Source: Clostridia bacterium (GTDB taxonomy: Bacteria; Bacillota; Clostridia; Christensenellales; Aristaeellaceae). From it: a stretch of 54,072 nt of DNA. Both the position numbers and the translations under genes were made by a program. Below, piece after piece: positions 27,202 to 36,783 of this stretch. Each line of letters begins with the position of its first letter. Within the stretch, counting starts at the first letter, position 1. The notes beneath the pieces were generated by a model. The model worked only from the letters and a program-made list of their open reading frames with translations, was not told the origin of the DNA and ran no database searches. The stretch covers positions 1 to 54,072 of the forward strand of contig JAFUCP010000104.1 of NCBI GenBank assembly GCA_017459565.1. The letters run 5' to 3'.

Positions 27202-28314
27202 ATGTACGATTATCTCATCGTCGGCGCCGGGCTCTTCGGCGCGACCTTCGCCCGCCAGGCGATGGACGCGGGCAAAAGGGTCCTCGTTGTCGACAGGCGC
27301 GATCATGTGGCCGGCAATATATACACGCAGAAGCTGGCAGGCATCGACGTCCATCGGTATGGCGCGCATATCTTCCATACGAACGACGGCGAGGTGTGGC
27401 GTTATATCAACCGCTTCGCTGATTTCAACCGCTTTACCAACACCCCGGTGGCCAACTACAGGGGACAGCTGTATTCGCTGCCCTTTAATATGTTCACCTT
27501 CAACAAAATGTGGGGCGTCGTGACACCGGAGCAGGCTGCTGAAATCATACAGCGGCAGCGTCGCGAGATCACGGGCACCCCCAAAAATCTGGAGGAGCAG
27601 GCGATCAGCCTCGTGGGGCGGGACATATTCGAAAAGCTGATCAAAGGCTATACGGAAAAGCAGTGGGGCAGGGATTGCCGGGAGCTGCCCGCCTTCATCA
27701 TCAAGCGGCTCCCTGTGCGGCTGACCTTTGATAACAATTATTTTGACGCACTGTACCAGGGCATCCCCATCGGCGGATATACGCGTATGGTGGAAAACAT
27801 GCTTCGAGGCGCGGAGGTCCGCCTGGACACCGAATATTTAAGGGATAAATCGGCGCTGGACGCGCTGGCGGGAAAGGTGGTCTATACCGGGCCCATCGAC
27901 GCCTACTTTGGCTATCGGCTGGGAGCGCTGGAATACCGATCAGTGCGCTTTGAAACTGAGATTCTGGATATTCCGAATTACCAGGGAAATGCGGTTGTCA
28001 ACTATACAGACCGTGAAACGCCCTTTACCCGCGTCATCGAACACAAGTGGTTCGAATTCGGCAGGGACGAGCAGGGCAACGAGCTGCCCCAAACCGTCGT
28101 CAGCCGGGAATACAGCAGTGAGTGGAGCGTAGGGGATGAGCCCTACTATCCCGTAAACGATGAAAAAAACGGGGCTTTGTACTGGCAATACAGGGCCCTG
28201 GCCGACGGCGAAAGCAAGGTTGTCTTCGGCGGAAGGCTGGGAACATACAGGTATTGCGACATGGACCAGACCGTCGCCGCGGCGCTCGCGCTTTCCCGCC
28301 GAGAGCTGATCTGA
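27202..28314 (+). CDS. glf: UDP-galactopyranose mutase
   Basis: FAD enzyme that turns UDP-galactopyranose into UDP-galactofuranose. 370 residues, normal size. The N-terminal dinucleotide fold IVGAGLFGATFA, then HVAGNIY and HRYGAHIFHTN, are exact family hallmarks; VNYTDRETPFTRVIEHK and EYSSEW come later. The ATG at 27202 follows GAGGAAGCGG and lies 11 bp after the GT2 stop, so the three genes form one operon for galactofuranose-containing surface sugar. Confidence 0.96.
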   Translation: MYDYLIVGAGLFGATFARQAMDAGKRVLVVDRRDHVAGNIYTQKLAGIDVHRYGAHIFHTNDGEVWRYINRFADFNRFTNTPVANYRGQLYSLPFNMFTFNKMWGVVTPEQAAEIIQRQRREITGTPKNLEEQAISLVGRDIFEKLIKGYTEKQWGRDCRELPAFIIKRLPVRLTFDNNYFDALYQGIPIGGYTRMVENMLRGAEVRLDTEYLRDKSALDALAGKVVYTGPIDAYFGYRLGALEYRSVRFETEILDIPNYQGNAVVNYTDRETPFTRVIEHKWFEFGRDEQGNELPQTVVSREYSSEWSVGDEPYYPVNDEKNGALYWQYRALADGESKVVFGGRLGTYRYCDMDQTVAAALALSRRELI

Positions 28315-28383
28315 TCCGGCGCACGATACTCCTTACAGTTTAATCCAGCGATTCGGCTTTTGCTGTTTTACCTGAAAGTAGTA

Positions 28384-28424
28384 TAAAACGGCGGCCATCG
28401 CATTGTAATGGCGGGGGCCGCCGT
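28384..28424. terminator. Terminator between convergent glf and eno
   Basis: Long GC-rich stem with arms ACGGCGGC/GCCGCCGT and inner CCAT/ATGG pairing. On the minus strand it is followed by TTTTA, so it ends the eno message. Confidence 0.65.
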
Positions 28425-28434
28425 CGCAATTGGC

Positions 28435-29869
<1,435 letters not shown>

Positions 29870-29876
29870 ACTAATT

Positions 29877-30326
29877 TTAGGTGAATTCCAGCATTTCATC
29901 CAGTATGCGCGCGGCGCTCCAGGCCAACCGCGGGCAAGGTCGCCTGCGATAATACTCGTCTGTGCGCTCCTCGGGATCGTTTCCCGGCACAACATCCACA
30001 CCGCGTAGCAGCTCACCGCACACGATGGAGCCGTTTTCTTCCCGAAACCGACGGGCGAAATCCTGCACCAGATGATAGTGTTCCCGCTTGAGACGCGCGT
30101 TATTCGGCTCGGAATATCCCCTCAGGATGCCCAGCACAAGGGCGGCGGCGCTGACGGTGCCGCAGACCTGGCGCATACGCGCAAGGCCCCCTCCAAAGGA
30201 CGATGCCATGCGCGCGGCGGTATCGATATCCAGGCCTGTGACATCGCAAAAGGCGCAAAACACAGCCTGGGAACAGTTATAGCCGCTCAGAAAGAGCTGG
30301 CGGGCAAGTTCAGCGTGGTCATACAT
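29877..30326 (-). CDS. C_GCAxxG_C_C family redox protein
   Basis: 149 residues. The N-terminal GYNCSQAVFCAFC, the central GGGLARMRQVCGTVSAAALVLG and the later VCGELL give the spaced cysteines that name the family. Such proteins are small helical, probably metal- or redox-active, and common in anaerobes; function unknown. The ATG at 30326 follows AAAGGAGA. Its stop ends only a few bases before the eno promoter, and its own promoter region is shared with the divergent iron-sulfur scaffold gene. Confidence 0.88.
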   Translation of the reverse strand: MYDHAELARQLFLSGYNCSQAVFCAFCDVTGLDIDTAARMASSFGGGLARMRQVCGTVSAAALVLGILRGYSEPNNARLKREHYHLVQDFARRFREENGSIVCGELLRGVDVVPGNDPEERTDEYYRRRPCPRLAWSAARILDEMLEFT

Positions 30327-30351
30327 GGGGGGATCTCCTTTCACTGACAGC

Positions 30352-30387
30352 AGTATAGCACACAGGCGGCGATATGTCACGACATAT
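30352..30387 (-). promoter_or_regulatory. Promoter of the C_GCAxxG gene with palindrome on the -35
   Basis: Minus strand GTGACA (30375-30380), 17-bp spacer, TATACT (30352-30357). A 16-bp palindrome ATATGTC-AC-GACATAT (30372-30387) covers the -35, a possible operator. Confidence 0.7.
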
Positions 30388-30392
30388 ATGCA

Positions 30393-30412
30393 ATAAGTTA
30401 GAATAAACTAAT
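30393..30412. promoter_or_regulatory. Inverted repeat ATAAGTT-N6-AACTAAT in the divergent promoter region
   Basis: Differs at one base from the perfect repeat over the eno -35 (29856-29875) and has the same 6-nt spacing. It lies between the C_GCAxxG promoter and the scaffold-gene promoter. Confidence 0.6.
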
Positions 30413-30464
30413 TACATATATTGATATTTTCACAACAATGTAATGTAAATTATAACTGCGTTTG

Positions 30465-30493
30465 TTGCAAAATCAACCCCGGCGTGTTAATAT
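30465..30493 (+). promoter_or_regulatory. Promoter of the iron-sulfur scaffold/GGGtGRT operon
   Basis: TTGCAA, 17-bp spacer, TAATAT. The leader to the ATG holds a perfect 8-bp stem-loop (30541-30548 with 30552-30559) just before the AAGGAGG. Confidence 0.7.
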
Positions 30494-30578
30494 CTATACA
30501 GATGATAAGCGGTGATCGCGTTTATCTATCGTGACCAGAATTTCATGCGCTGCATGAAACAATAAGGAGGCAAGCAGT

Positions 30579-31280
30579 ATGCAATATTCCCGCGAAGTTG
30601 AGGAAATGGTTTGCGTGGCCAAGGGCCCGAACCACGGTCCTGCTCCTATCCCCGAGGAGGGCAAATGGGTACAGGCCAAGGAAATCAAGGATATCTCCGG
30701 CTATACCCACGGCGTAGGCTGGTGCGCGCCGCAGCAGGGCGCCTGCAAGCTGAGCCTGAATGTTAAAAACGGCGTTATCGAAGAGGCGCTCGTTGAGACC
30801 ATCGGCTGTTCCGGCATGACTCATTCCGCCGCTATGGCCGCGGAGATCCTGCCTGGCAAGACCATCCTTGAGGCCATGAACACCGACCTCGTGTGCGATG
30901 CCATCAACACCGCCATGCGAGAGCTGTTCCTGCAGATCGTCTATGGCCGCACCCAGTCCGCCTTCTCCGACGACGGTCTGCGCATCGGTGCGGGCCTGGA
31001 GGATCTGGGCAAGGGTCTCAGGTCCATGGTGGGCACCATGTACGGCACCAAGGCCAAGGGCGTACGCTTCCTGGAGATGACCGAAGGCTATGTCACCCAG
31101 ATCGCCCTGGACAAGGACGACCAGGTTTGCGGCTACCAGTTCCTCTCTCTGGGCAAGATGATGGACGCCATCAAGAAGGGCGCCACTCCCAACGAAGCCT
31201 ATGAGAAGAACATTGGCACCTACGGCCGTTTCAAGGCCGAGGACGGCGCGGTCAAATGGATCGACCCGCGCAAAGAGTAA
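30579..31280 (+). CDS. IscU/NifU-like iron-sulfur cluster scaffold-type protein
   Basis: 233 residues. Residues about 40-120 resemble the IscU/NifU fold, with TIGCSGMTHSAAMAAEIL recalling the NifU segment around its second cysteine. Cysteines are at 12, 49, 56, 77, 106 and 184. A C-terminal extension of about 100 residues has no counterpart in IscU. No cysteine desulfurase or SUF genes are near. It is always expected with the next gene, a GGGtGRT protein, and lies 17 bp before it. This pairing is recurrent in anaerobes, but its role is not established. The ATG follows AAGGAGG. Confidence 0.82.
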   Translation: MQYSREVEEMVCVAKGPNHGPAPIPEEGKWVQAKEIKDISGYTHGVGWCAPQQGACKLSLNVKNGVIEEALVETIGCSGMTHSAAMAAEILPGKTILEAMNTDLVCDAINTAMRELFLQIVYGRTQSAFSDDGLRIGAGLEDLGKGLRSMVGTMYGTKAKGVRFLEMTEGYVTQIALDKDDQVCGYQFLSLGKMMDAIKKGATPNEAYEKNIGTYGRFKAEDGAVKWIDPRKE

Positions 31281-31297
31281 TAAGGAGGTGCGCAAGA

Positions 31298-32317
31298 ATG
31301 GCTTTGTTTGAAAATTTTGAAGGTCGTATGCCCCAGATTCAGCCCGTGCTGGACAAGTATGGCTTTAAGGATTTTGATGAAGTAAAGGCTTACAACAACG
31401 CCAAGGGCGTGGACGCCTACAGCATCGTTGAAAGCACGCAGCCCATTTGCTTCGAAAACGCGAAGTGGGCCTATGAGCTGGGCGCCGCCATCGCCATGAA
31501 GGAGGGCGTCAAGTCCGCCGCGGATGCCGCGCGCTTTATCGGCGTCGGCCTGCAGGCCTTCTGCATCCCCGGCTCCGTCGCGGACCAGCGCCAGGTCGGT
31601 ATCGGCCACGGCAATCTGGGTGCGCGCCTGTTGGACGAGGAGACCGAGTGCTTCGCGTTCCTGGCCGGACACGAGTCCTTTGCCGCCGCCGAAGGCGCCA
31701 TCAAGATCGCGCTGAACGCCAACAAGGTACGCACCAAGCCCCTGCGCGTCATTCTGAACGGCCTGGGCAAGGACGCTGCCATGATCATTTCCCGCATCAA
31801 CGGCTTCACCTATGTGCAGACCAAGTATGATTATCTGTCTGCGGACGTGAAAGAGGACCATGCCCTGACCGTGGTGAGCAAGACCGCCTATTCCAACGGC
31901 GACCGCGCGAAGGTCAACTGCTACGGCGCGGACGACGTGCGAGAGGGTGTGGCCATCATGTGGCATGAGAATGCCGATGTTTCCATCACCGGCAACTCCA
32001 CCAACCCCACCCGCTTCCAGCATCCCGTGGCGGGCACCTACAAGAAGGAACGCTGGGAGGCCGGCAAGAAGTATTTCTCCGTGGCTTCCGGCGGCGGCAC
32101 CGGCCGCACCCTGCATCCCGATAACATGGCTGCCGGTCCCGCCTCCTATGGCATGACCGATACCATGGGCCGTATGCACTCCGATGCCCAGTTCGCCGGC
32201 TCCTCCTCCGTGCCCGCACACGTGGAGATGATGGGCTTCCTGGGCATGGGCAACAACCCCATGGTCGGCGCGACTGTGGCCGTGGCCGTGGCTGTGGAAG
32301 AGGCTATGAAGAAGTAA
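31298..32317 (+). CDS. GGGtGRT protein, partner of the scaffold-type protein
   Basis: 339 residues. It carries the name-giving motif GGGTGRT at 265-271, in SVASGGGTGRTLHP, followed by DNMAAGPASYGMTDTMGRMH. Another glycine-rich stretch, QVGIGHGNLGARLLDEETECFAFLAGHESFAAAEGA, lies at about 100-134 and could bind a nucleotide or phosphate. No transmembrane segment. Function is unknown for the family. AAGGAGGTG precedes the ATG at 31298. GC-rich codon use with a strong ribosome site suggests high expression. Confidence 0.82.
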   Translation: MALFENFEGRMPQIQPVLDKYGFKDFDEVKAYNNAKGVDAYSIVESTQPICFENAKWAYELGAAIAMKEGVKSAADAARFIGVGLQAFCIPGSVADQRQVGIGHGNLGARLLDEETECFAFLAGHESFAAAEGAIKIALNANKVRTKPLRVILNGLGKDAAMIISRINGFTYVQTKYDYLSADVKEDHALTVVSKTAYSNGDRAKVNCYGADDVREGVAIMWHENADVSITGNSTNPTRFQHPVAGTYKKERWEAGKKYFSVASGGGTGRTLHPDNMAAGPASYGMTDTMGRMHSDAQFAGSSSVPAHVEMMGFLGMGNNPMVGATVAVAVAVEEAMKK

Positions 32318-32354
32318 GCACCTCCCACAAACACACATACTGAACAGAGCGAAC

Positions 32355-32406
32355 ACGCTCCCCCCGAACCTGGCGTCAACAGATGATCAGGCATGAGGGG
32401 GAGCGT
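32355..32406 (+). terminator. Terminator of the scaffold/GGGtGRT operon
   Basis: 10-bp stem ACGCTCCCCC/GGGGGAGCGT with a long loop, followed by a T-rich stretch. Confidence 0.6.
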
Positions 32407-32447
32407 TTGTGTTCGTGTGCGAAGGGATATTCTGGAAAAGACTGTAA

Positions 32448-32476
32448 TTGACAGATAATCGCGCACGCTGTATCAT
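32448..32476 (+). promoter_or_regulatory. Consensus promoter of the frameshifted secreted-protein gene
   Basis: Perfect TTGACA, 17-bp spacer, TATCAT, 38 bp before the ATG; AAGGAG at 32498. Confidence 0.8.
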
Positions 32477-32514
32477 AAAGTGTACCGCAAATCATACAAG
32501 GAGAAACGAAATTG

Positions 32515-33429
32515 ATGAAAACCCTCGGAAAACTCTCTGGAATCGTTGTGTTTATGCTGTGCCTGCTGGCCGTCGCACCATCCGTCGACGATGTCATTGT
32601 ACAAGGGCTATGCGCGGTTTTATGACCTGGATAACAAGCGCTTCGTGGGCGATCTTCGGGCGGAGAATTTCAACGCCTCGTGCGGGCGGTTGCTCCGGCT
32701 GGAGGGCAGGACGGTTACGATCTATGACGAGAACGGCGAAGCAGTAGCGGAAAACCTGCTGGCCGGAAACGGGTTTTTGATTCGCAACAGGAGGCCCTAC
32801 GAGGTGTACGACGAAAACCTTGAACTCCTCGTTACTTCCGACAGTTCGCTTCTAATCTTCAACAGTACCAGCGGGTATATAGAAATGCTTACAGACGACG
32901 GCATACAGCTTATTGACAAAAACGGCAAGCGCGTATTGGAAAGTACCTTCAAGCGTGTGCTTTTGTTCACGCTCAGCGCAACGACAGTAAATATGTGCTG
33001 ATGAACGTAGACGGCGATGTGCTGGCGGAGAGCGACAGAAGCTTTTTCTGCCTTTGCCCGGGATACTATTGCGCTGAAGAAAACGGCGTCTTTGCGCTTG
33101 TCGGGCCAGACGGTGTAATCGCCTCCGGCCTGGATCAACGCCCTGATCAATCCAGCTTGCAGGTCCAGCAATATGGCAGCGATACAAAAACGTATAAGAC
33201 CCTCGTTCTGAACACGGGCGAATGGTCGTTGCCGATAGGACGCCAGAACTCGCTGAGCGCGGGGCTGGCCGCATGGGCCACCAATGGGCTGTACGGCCTT
33301 TACAACCTGTTTACCGGCGAACAGCTGCTGGCAAGCGAATATGATTCAATCGACCAAATCGGCGAGTTCATCATCGCCCAGGCGGGAGATGCCTGCCATG
33401 TGTACCGCGTTCATTGCCAGCTCCGATAA
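32515..33429 (+). pseudogene. Secreted WG-repeat-like protein with two compensating frameshifts
   Basis: The frame from ATG 32515 gives a clean signal peptide (MKTLGKLSGIVVFMLCLLAV), then meets a stop at about 32624. From about 32585 the protein continues in the +1 frame (SLYKGYARFYDLDNKRF...), which stops at 33001. From about 32955 it returns to the first frame (HAQRNDSKYVLMNVDGD...) to 33429. The joined product would be about 300 residues of short beta repeats such as GLYNLFTGEQLL-x-SEYDSI, like WG repeats. Promoter, ribosome site and signal peptide are intact, so decay is recent, or the two shifts are sequence errors. Confidence 0.7.
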
Positions 33430-33444
33430 GCTAAAGCATCATCA

Positions 33445-33715
33445 AAGCGCCCCTGTCGACGGTGGTCGGCAGGGGCGCTTCAGACCGCTGACAAAGCCCG
33501 CAAACGCAGAAATTTCCGGGAAAACCGCTTGCGTGGATGAAATTTCTGCTTCCTGCGTCAGAACAGCTTGCAAATTCAGTTACTTACATCTGGGTAAGCG
33601 CCCTCATTTGCAGGCTGTTCTTCCTTGTCTTGCAGGCTTTTCAACGGCCTGTCAGTCTATTGACTATGTCAATATCCTGAAGCGCCCCTGTCGACGGCTG
33701 TCAGCAGGGGCGCTT
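33445..33715. repeat. 271-bp structured element bordered by two near-identical 36-nt hairpins
   Basis: Hairpins at 33445-33480 and 33680-33715 have identical 11-bp arms (AAGCGCCCCTG/CAGGGGCGCTT) and loops sharing 10 of 14 bases. Between them lie further complementary segments: GCAGAAATTTC (33506-33516) with GAAATTTCTGC (33539-33549), a 15-bp helix of 33561-33575 with 33606-33620 (one G-U pair in the plus-strand RNA), and a nested CTTAC/GTAAG hairpin. There is no ORF. It may be a small mobile (MITE-like) element or a structured RNA; the second hairpin may also terminate the minus-strand operon. Confidence 0.7.
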
Positions 33716-33732
33716 GCCCGAAGTGGAAAAAC

Positions 33733-34020
33733 TTAGATCTCAAAATCGCAGGCGACGGAGGCACTGCGCACCTCGTGCATGCGCTTCTTGACGGGCATAT
33801 GTACCGGATGGGTCTGATAGGCATCGAAGGATGCACGATCCTGGAAAACGGTGATCAGTGCCAGATCATAGGAGCGCTCGCTGTGCAGTATGTCCGCGCC
33901 GGCCTCCAGATCCAGCATCCCTTCGATTTTGCCCTTCATGCCGTAGAAGTTTTTGACCAGCTGGGGAATCTCCTCCTTGAATTCATCCTTGATCCTGAAC
34001 ATGACGATGTGGCGAATCAT
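33733..34020 (-). CDS. Dabb (stress-responsive alpha/beta barrel) family protein
   Basis: 95 residues, opening with IRHIVMFRIKDEF and ending in a typical ferredoxin-like half-barrel with YDLALITVFQD and YQTHPVHMPV. Such proteins form dimeric barrels; roles range from stress response to enzymes of small phenolics, so none is assigned. AGGAGG precedes the ATG. It is the last gene of the ecfA-ecfT-truA-ybaK-HAD unit. Confidence 0.88.
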   Translation of the reverse strand: MIRHIVMFRIKDEFKEEIPQLVKNFYGMKGKIEGMLDLEAGADILHSERSYDLALITVFQDRASFDAYQTHPVHMPVKKRMHEVRSASVACDFEI

Positions 34021-34035
34021 TGGCTTTACCTCCTG

Positions 34036-34695
34036 TTATAAGAATCTTTCAAAATCCGTGAAATCGTGAATGACCGCGCAAACGTCCGCCATGCCGTCAA
34101 AGGCCCGCAGGCCCATGGTGGTATCGATGGCGATGATCCGGCCAACCCCGGCCCGCCGCGCAGATTCGATACCGGCCATGGCATCCTCCACCACGGTGAC
34201 TTTGCCGGGCTCATAGCCCAGCTTTTCCATTGCCAGGCGGTAGATGGCCGGGTCCGGCTTGCCAGGCAGGCGGCCCTCGGCGTAAAAAATATGGTCGTAA
34301 TCGAACCAGCGGTCGATGCGCAGAACCTCCATATAGAATTCCACGTTGTCCCTGCTGGAGCCTGTGGCGATGGCATATGGGATGCCCCGCGCCTTCAACT
34401 CATCCAGAATATCGGCTGCACCGTCGGTCAAGCGCTGCATCGAAGGGTCGGCGCGCACAGCGTCGCGGTACAGGCTCTCCTTTTCAAAGGCCATCCTGGA
34501 AATCTGCGCGTCGGACAGATCGGGAGAGATGAAGTGGCGCAATATCGCGTCGTTGGGCGGGCCGCACATGTAATTGTGAAAATCCTCGTCGGACAACGGG
34601 ATGCCGCGCCGTGCGAGAAAGGCGCCCCAGGCCTGCCGGTGCAGCGCCGTATCCTGATACAGCGTGCCGTTGAAATCAAAAATGAACTGTCGCAT
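34036..34695 (-). CDS. HAD-superfamily hydrolase with DxN motif I
   Basis: 219 residues with the beta-phosphoglucomutase-like cap. Motif I reads FDFNGT: the nucleophile Asp7 is kept, but the usual second Asp (general acid/base) is Asn9. Motif II is IATGSS, Lys lies in PGKPDP and motif IV is VVEDAMAG. The Asn change argues against a standard phosphatase or mutase mechanism, or for a slower one. The substrate is unknown. It lies between ybaK and the Dabb gene. Confidence 0.88.
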   Translation of the reverse strand: MRQFIFDFNGTLYQDTALHRQAWGAFLARRGIPLSDEDFHNYMCGPPNDAILRHFISPDLSDAQISRMAFEKESLYRDAVRADPSMQRLTDGAADILDELKARGIPYAIATGSSRDNVEFYMEVLRIDRWFDYDHIFYAEGRLPGKPDPAIYRLAMEKLGYEPGKVTVVEDAMAGIESARRAGVGRIIAIDTTMGLRAFDGMADVCAVIHDFTDFERFL

Positions 34696-34728
34696 ACATA
34701 CCTCGCAACCGTAGGCCGTGGGCGCGGC

Positions 34729-35199
34729 TTATTTGATCAGATCGGCAAATTGCGCGTCCGTATAGCGCCTCAGATCTTCGGGGTTCAGGATCAGCTGCTG
34801 CCCCCGCATACCGGCGCTGACGAATATTTTATCGAACAGCGTGGCGATCTCGTCGATAAATGTCGGGTATTTCTTCTTCATACCGATGGGAGAGCAGCCG
34901 CCGCGAATATAGCCGGTCAGAGCCGGAAGCTCCCGGACGTGAATCATCTCAATCTTTTTTTCGCCTGCCGCCGCGGCACACTTTTTCAAGTCAAGTTCCT
35001 CCGCCACGGGGATGCAGAACACGCAAAGCCCCTTTTTTTCACCCCGGGCAACCAACGTCTTGAACACGCAATCCGCGTCTACACCCAGCATTTTTGCGGC
35101 GTGAACACCGCTCAGGTCGTTCTCGTCAACCTCGTATTCAGAGACTTCAAACCCGATGCCCGCCTGCTTCAACAGGCGCATGGCGTTTGTGATGGTCAT
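34729..35199 (-). CDS. ybaK: Cys-tRNA(Pro)/aminoacyl-tRNA deacylase, YbaK/EbsC type
   Basis: 156 residues. It removes wrongly attached amino acids such as Cys from tRNA-Pro. The conserved Lys47 in CVFKTLV and the GGCSPIGMKKK segment near residue 100 identify the family. The ATG overlaps the truA stop by four bases (ATGA), showing translational coupling with another tRNA-quality gene. Confidence 0.92.
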   Translation of the reverse strand: MTITNAMRLLKQAGIGFEVSEYEVDENDLSGVHAAKMLGVDADCVFKTLVARGEKKGLCVFCIPVAEELDLKKCAAAAGEKKIEMIHVRELPALTGYIRGGCSPIGMKKKYPTFIDEIATLFDKIFVSAGMRGQQLILNPEDLRRYTDAQFADLIK

Positions 35200-35963
35200 G
35201 ACATAAACTCCTTTGCGCGCTCGTCAAGCTCATAGAATACCTCCATCAGCGTCAGCCCGTGGGCAGGCGCGGTAACGCCCAGGTCGAGACGGTTGCCGGT
35301 CTCTATGGCCCGTGCCAGCGCGCCGGGCGACAGCTTGCCGGAGCCCACGTCCCGCAGCGTGCCGGCGATGATGCGCACCATGTTGTACAGAAAACCGTTG
35401 CCCTCCACGATCAGCTTAACCTCGTGGTCCCTGCGCTCCACATCCGCCCGCCAGATCGTGCGCACGGTGTCCTTCACTACGGAGCCGCTGGCGGCGAAGG
35501 CGGCAAAATCGTGCTTCCCCAGCAGCGTCAGGGCTTCCTCGCGCATGACGGCGTCGTTGAGCGGGTAAATGCTGTGGGCGTGGGTGTTGCGGTTCAGCGC
35601 CCCCGCGTGCGGGGCGTCGTAAAACAGATATCGATAACGCTTGCCCCGGGTGGAAAAGCGGGCGTGAAAGTCCGGTGGGACATCCTCCGAGCGCCGCACG
35701 CGAATGTCCGGCGGCAAAAGGGCGTTCAGGGCATAGCTGAACTTTTCTCCGGGGATGCGGCTGGCGGTGTCAAAGTGGGCGGACTGCCCCAAAGCATGGA
35801 CCCCTGCGTCCGTTCGGCTGGCTCCATGCAGCACGACGGTCTCGCCGGTCAGCTTTTTCAGCCTTTCCTCAAGAACCTGCTGCACCGCCAGCGCGTTGGC
35901 CTGCCGCTGCCAGCCCGCATAATTCATGCCGTCGTATTCGACGATCAAATGTATCCGTCGCAT
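35196..35963 (-). CDS. truA: tRNA pseudouridine(38-40) synthase
   Basis: 255 residues. Forms pseudouridine in the tRNA anticodon arm. The catalytic Asp52 lies in SRTDAGVHALGQ; EYDGMNYAGWQRQ at the start and RIIAGTLRDVGSG near residue 205 are family marks. The ATG at 35963 is preferred over a TTG two codons earlier because AAGGA lies at proper spacing. The order ecfA-ecfT-truA is conserved in Firmicutes, where rplM usually follows; here ybaK follows. Confidence 0.95.
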   Translation of the reverse strand: MRRIHLIVEYDGMNYAGWQRQANALAVQQVLEERLKKLTGETVVLHGASRTDAGVHALGQSAHFDTASRIPGEKFSYALNALLPPDIRVRRSEDVPPDFHARFSTRGKRYRYLFYDAPHAGALNRNTHAHSIYPLNDAVMREEALTLLGKHDFAAFAASGSVVKDTVRTIWRADVERRDHEVKLIVEGNGFLYNMVRIIAGTLRDVGSGKLSPGALARAIETGNRLDLGVTAPAHGLTLMEVFYELDERAKEFMS

Positions 35964-35973
35964 GGCCAAATCC

Positions 35974-36783
35974 TTAAAACGCGCCGATGGCGTTCAAAGC
36001 CAGGACCGCCACCAGCAAAAGCGCCAGCGCCAGGGCGGCCAGCGCGTCGATCCTGCCGAATTTAAGCTGCTTCATGCGCGTGCGCCCCGCGCCGCCGCGG
36101 TAGCAGCGCGCGTCCATGGCCAGCGCCAGCTCCTCGGCGCGCCTGAACGCGCCCACGAACAGCGGTACCAGCAGCGGCACCATTGCCTTGGCCCGGGCGA
36201 TGATGCTGCCGGTTTCAAAGTTTGCGCCGCGGGCCTTCTGTGCCTTCATGATCTTGTCTGCCTCGTCCATGAGGGTCGGGATAAAGCGCAGCGCAATGGA
36301 CATCATCATTGCGATTTCGTGGGCGGGAAAGTGGATCGCCTGCAACGGGCGGAACAGGGTTTCCAGGCCGTCCGTTAGGGAGATGGGAGAGGTGGTCAGC
36401 GTCAGCAGCTGGGAGCTGACTACCAGCAGGATCAGGCGCACGGCCATGAAGGACGCCATGCGCAGACCATGGTCGGTTATTCGGATGAAGCCGACGTGGA
36501 CCAGCTCCGTGCCCTCCGTCTGAAAAAACAGGTTCAGCACGAAGGTAAATATGATGATGAAGAACAGCGGCTTGAGGCCGCGCACCAAAAACTTCAGGTG
36601 GATGCCCGTGGAGGCGGCGCAGGCGATGACGAAGGCCGCGATCAGCAGAAAGCCTGAAAAGCCCTGCACGACAAAGACAATGGCAATCAGAGCGATCGTC
36701 GCCAGCAGCTTTGTGCGCGGATCCAGCCGATGGATCAGCGATTCACCCGGGAAATACTGCCCCAGCGTGATATTTTTCAACAT
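35974..36783 (-). CDS. ecfT: ECF transporter transmembrane protein EcfT
   Basis: 269 residues with about five membrane helices (clusters near 27-60, 75-95, 110-130 and 245-267). The coupling helices carry the two family motifs, ARGANFETG and MDARCYRGG. EcfT joins the ATPase pair to vitamin-binding S-components, none of which is in the window. The ATG at 36783 overlaps the end of the fused ATPase gene by 7 bases. Confidence 0.95.
   Translation of the reverse strand: MLKNITLGQYFPGESLIHRLDPRTKLLATIALIAIVFVVQGFSGFLLIAAFVIACAASTGIHLKFLVRGLKPLFFIIIFTFVLNLFFQTEGTELVHVGFIRITDHGLRMASFMAVRLILLVVSSQLLTLTTSPISLTDGLETLFRPLQAIHFPAHEIAMMMSIALRFIPTLMDEADKIMKAQKARGANFETGSIIARAKAMVPLLVPLFVGAFRRAEELALAMDARCYRGGAGRTRMKQLKFGRIDALAALALALLLVAVLALNAIGAF

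Noticed and set aside
30541-30559. Terminator in the scaffold-gene leader
   Set aside because: The perfect 8-bp stem has a 3-nt loop and no U-run, and the ribosome site follows at once; a stability or translation hairpin is more likely.
33445-33715. CRISPR array
   Set aside because: Only two copies of the 36-nt hairpin, 199 bp apart, with no regular spacers and no cas genes.
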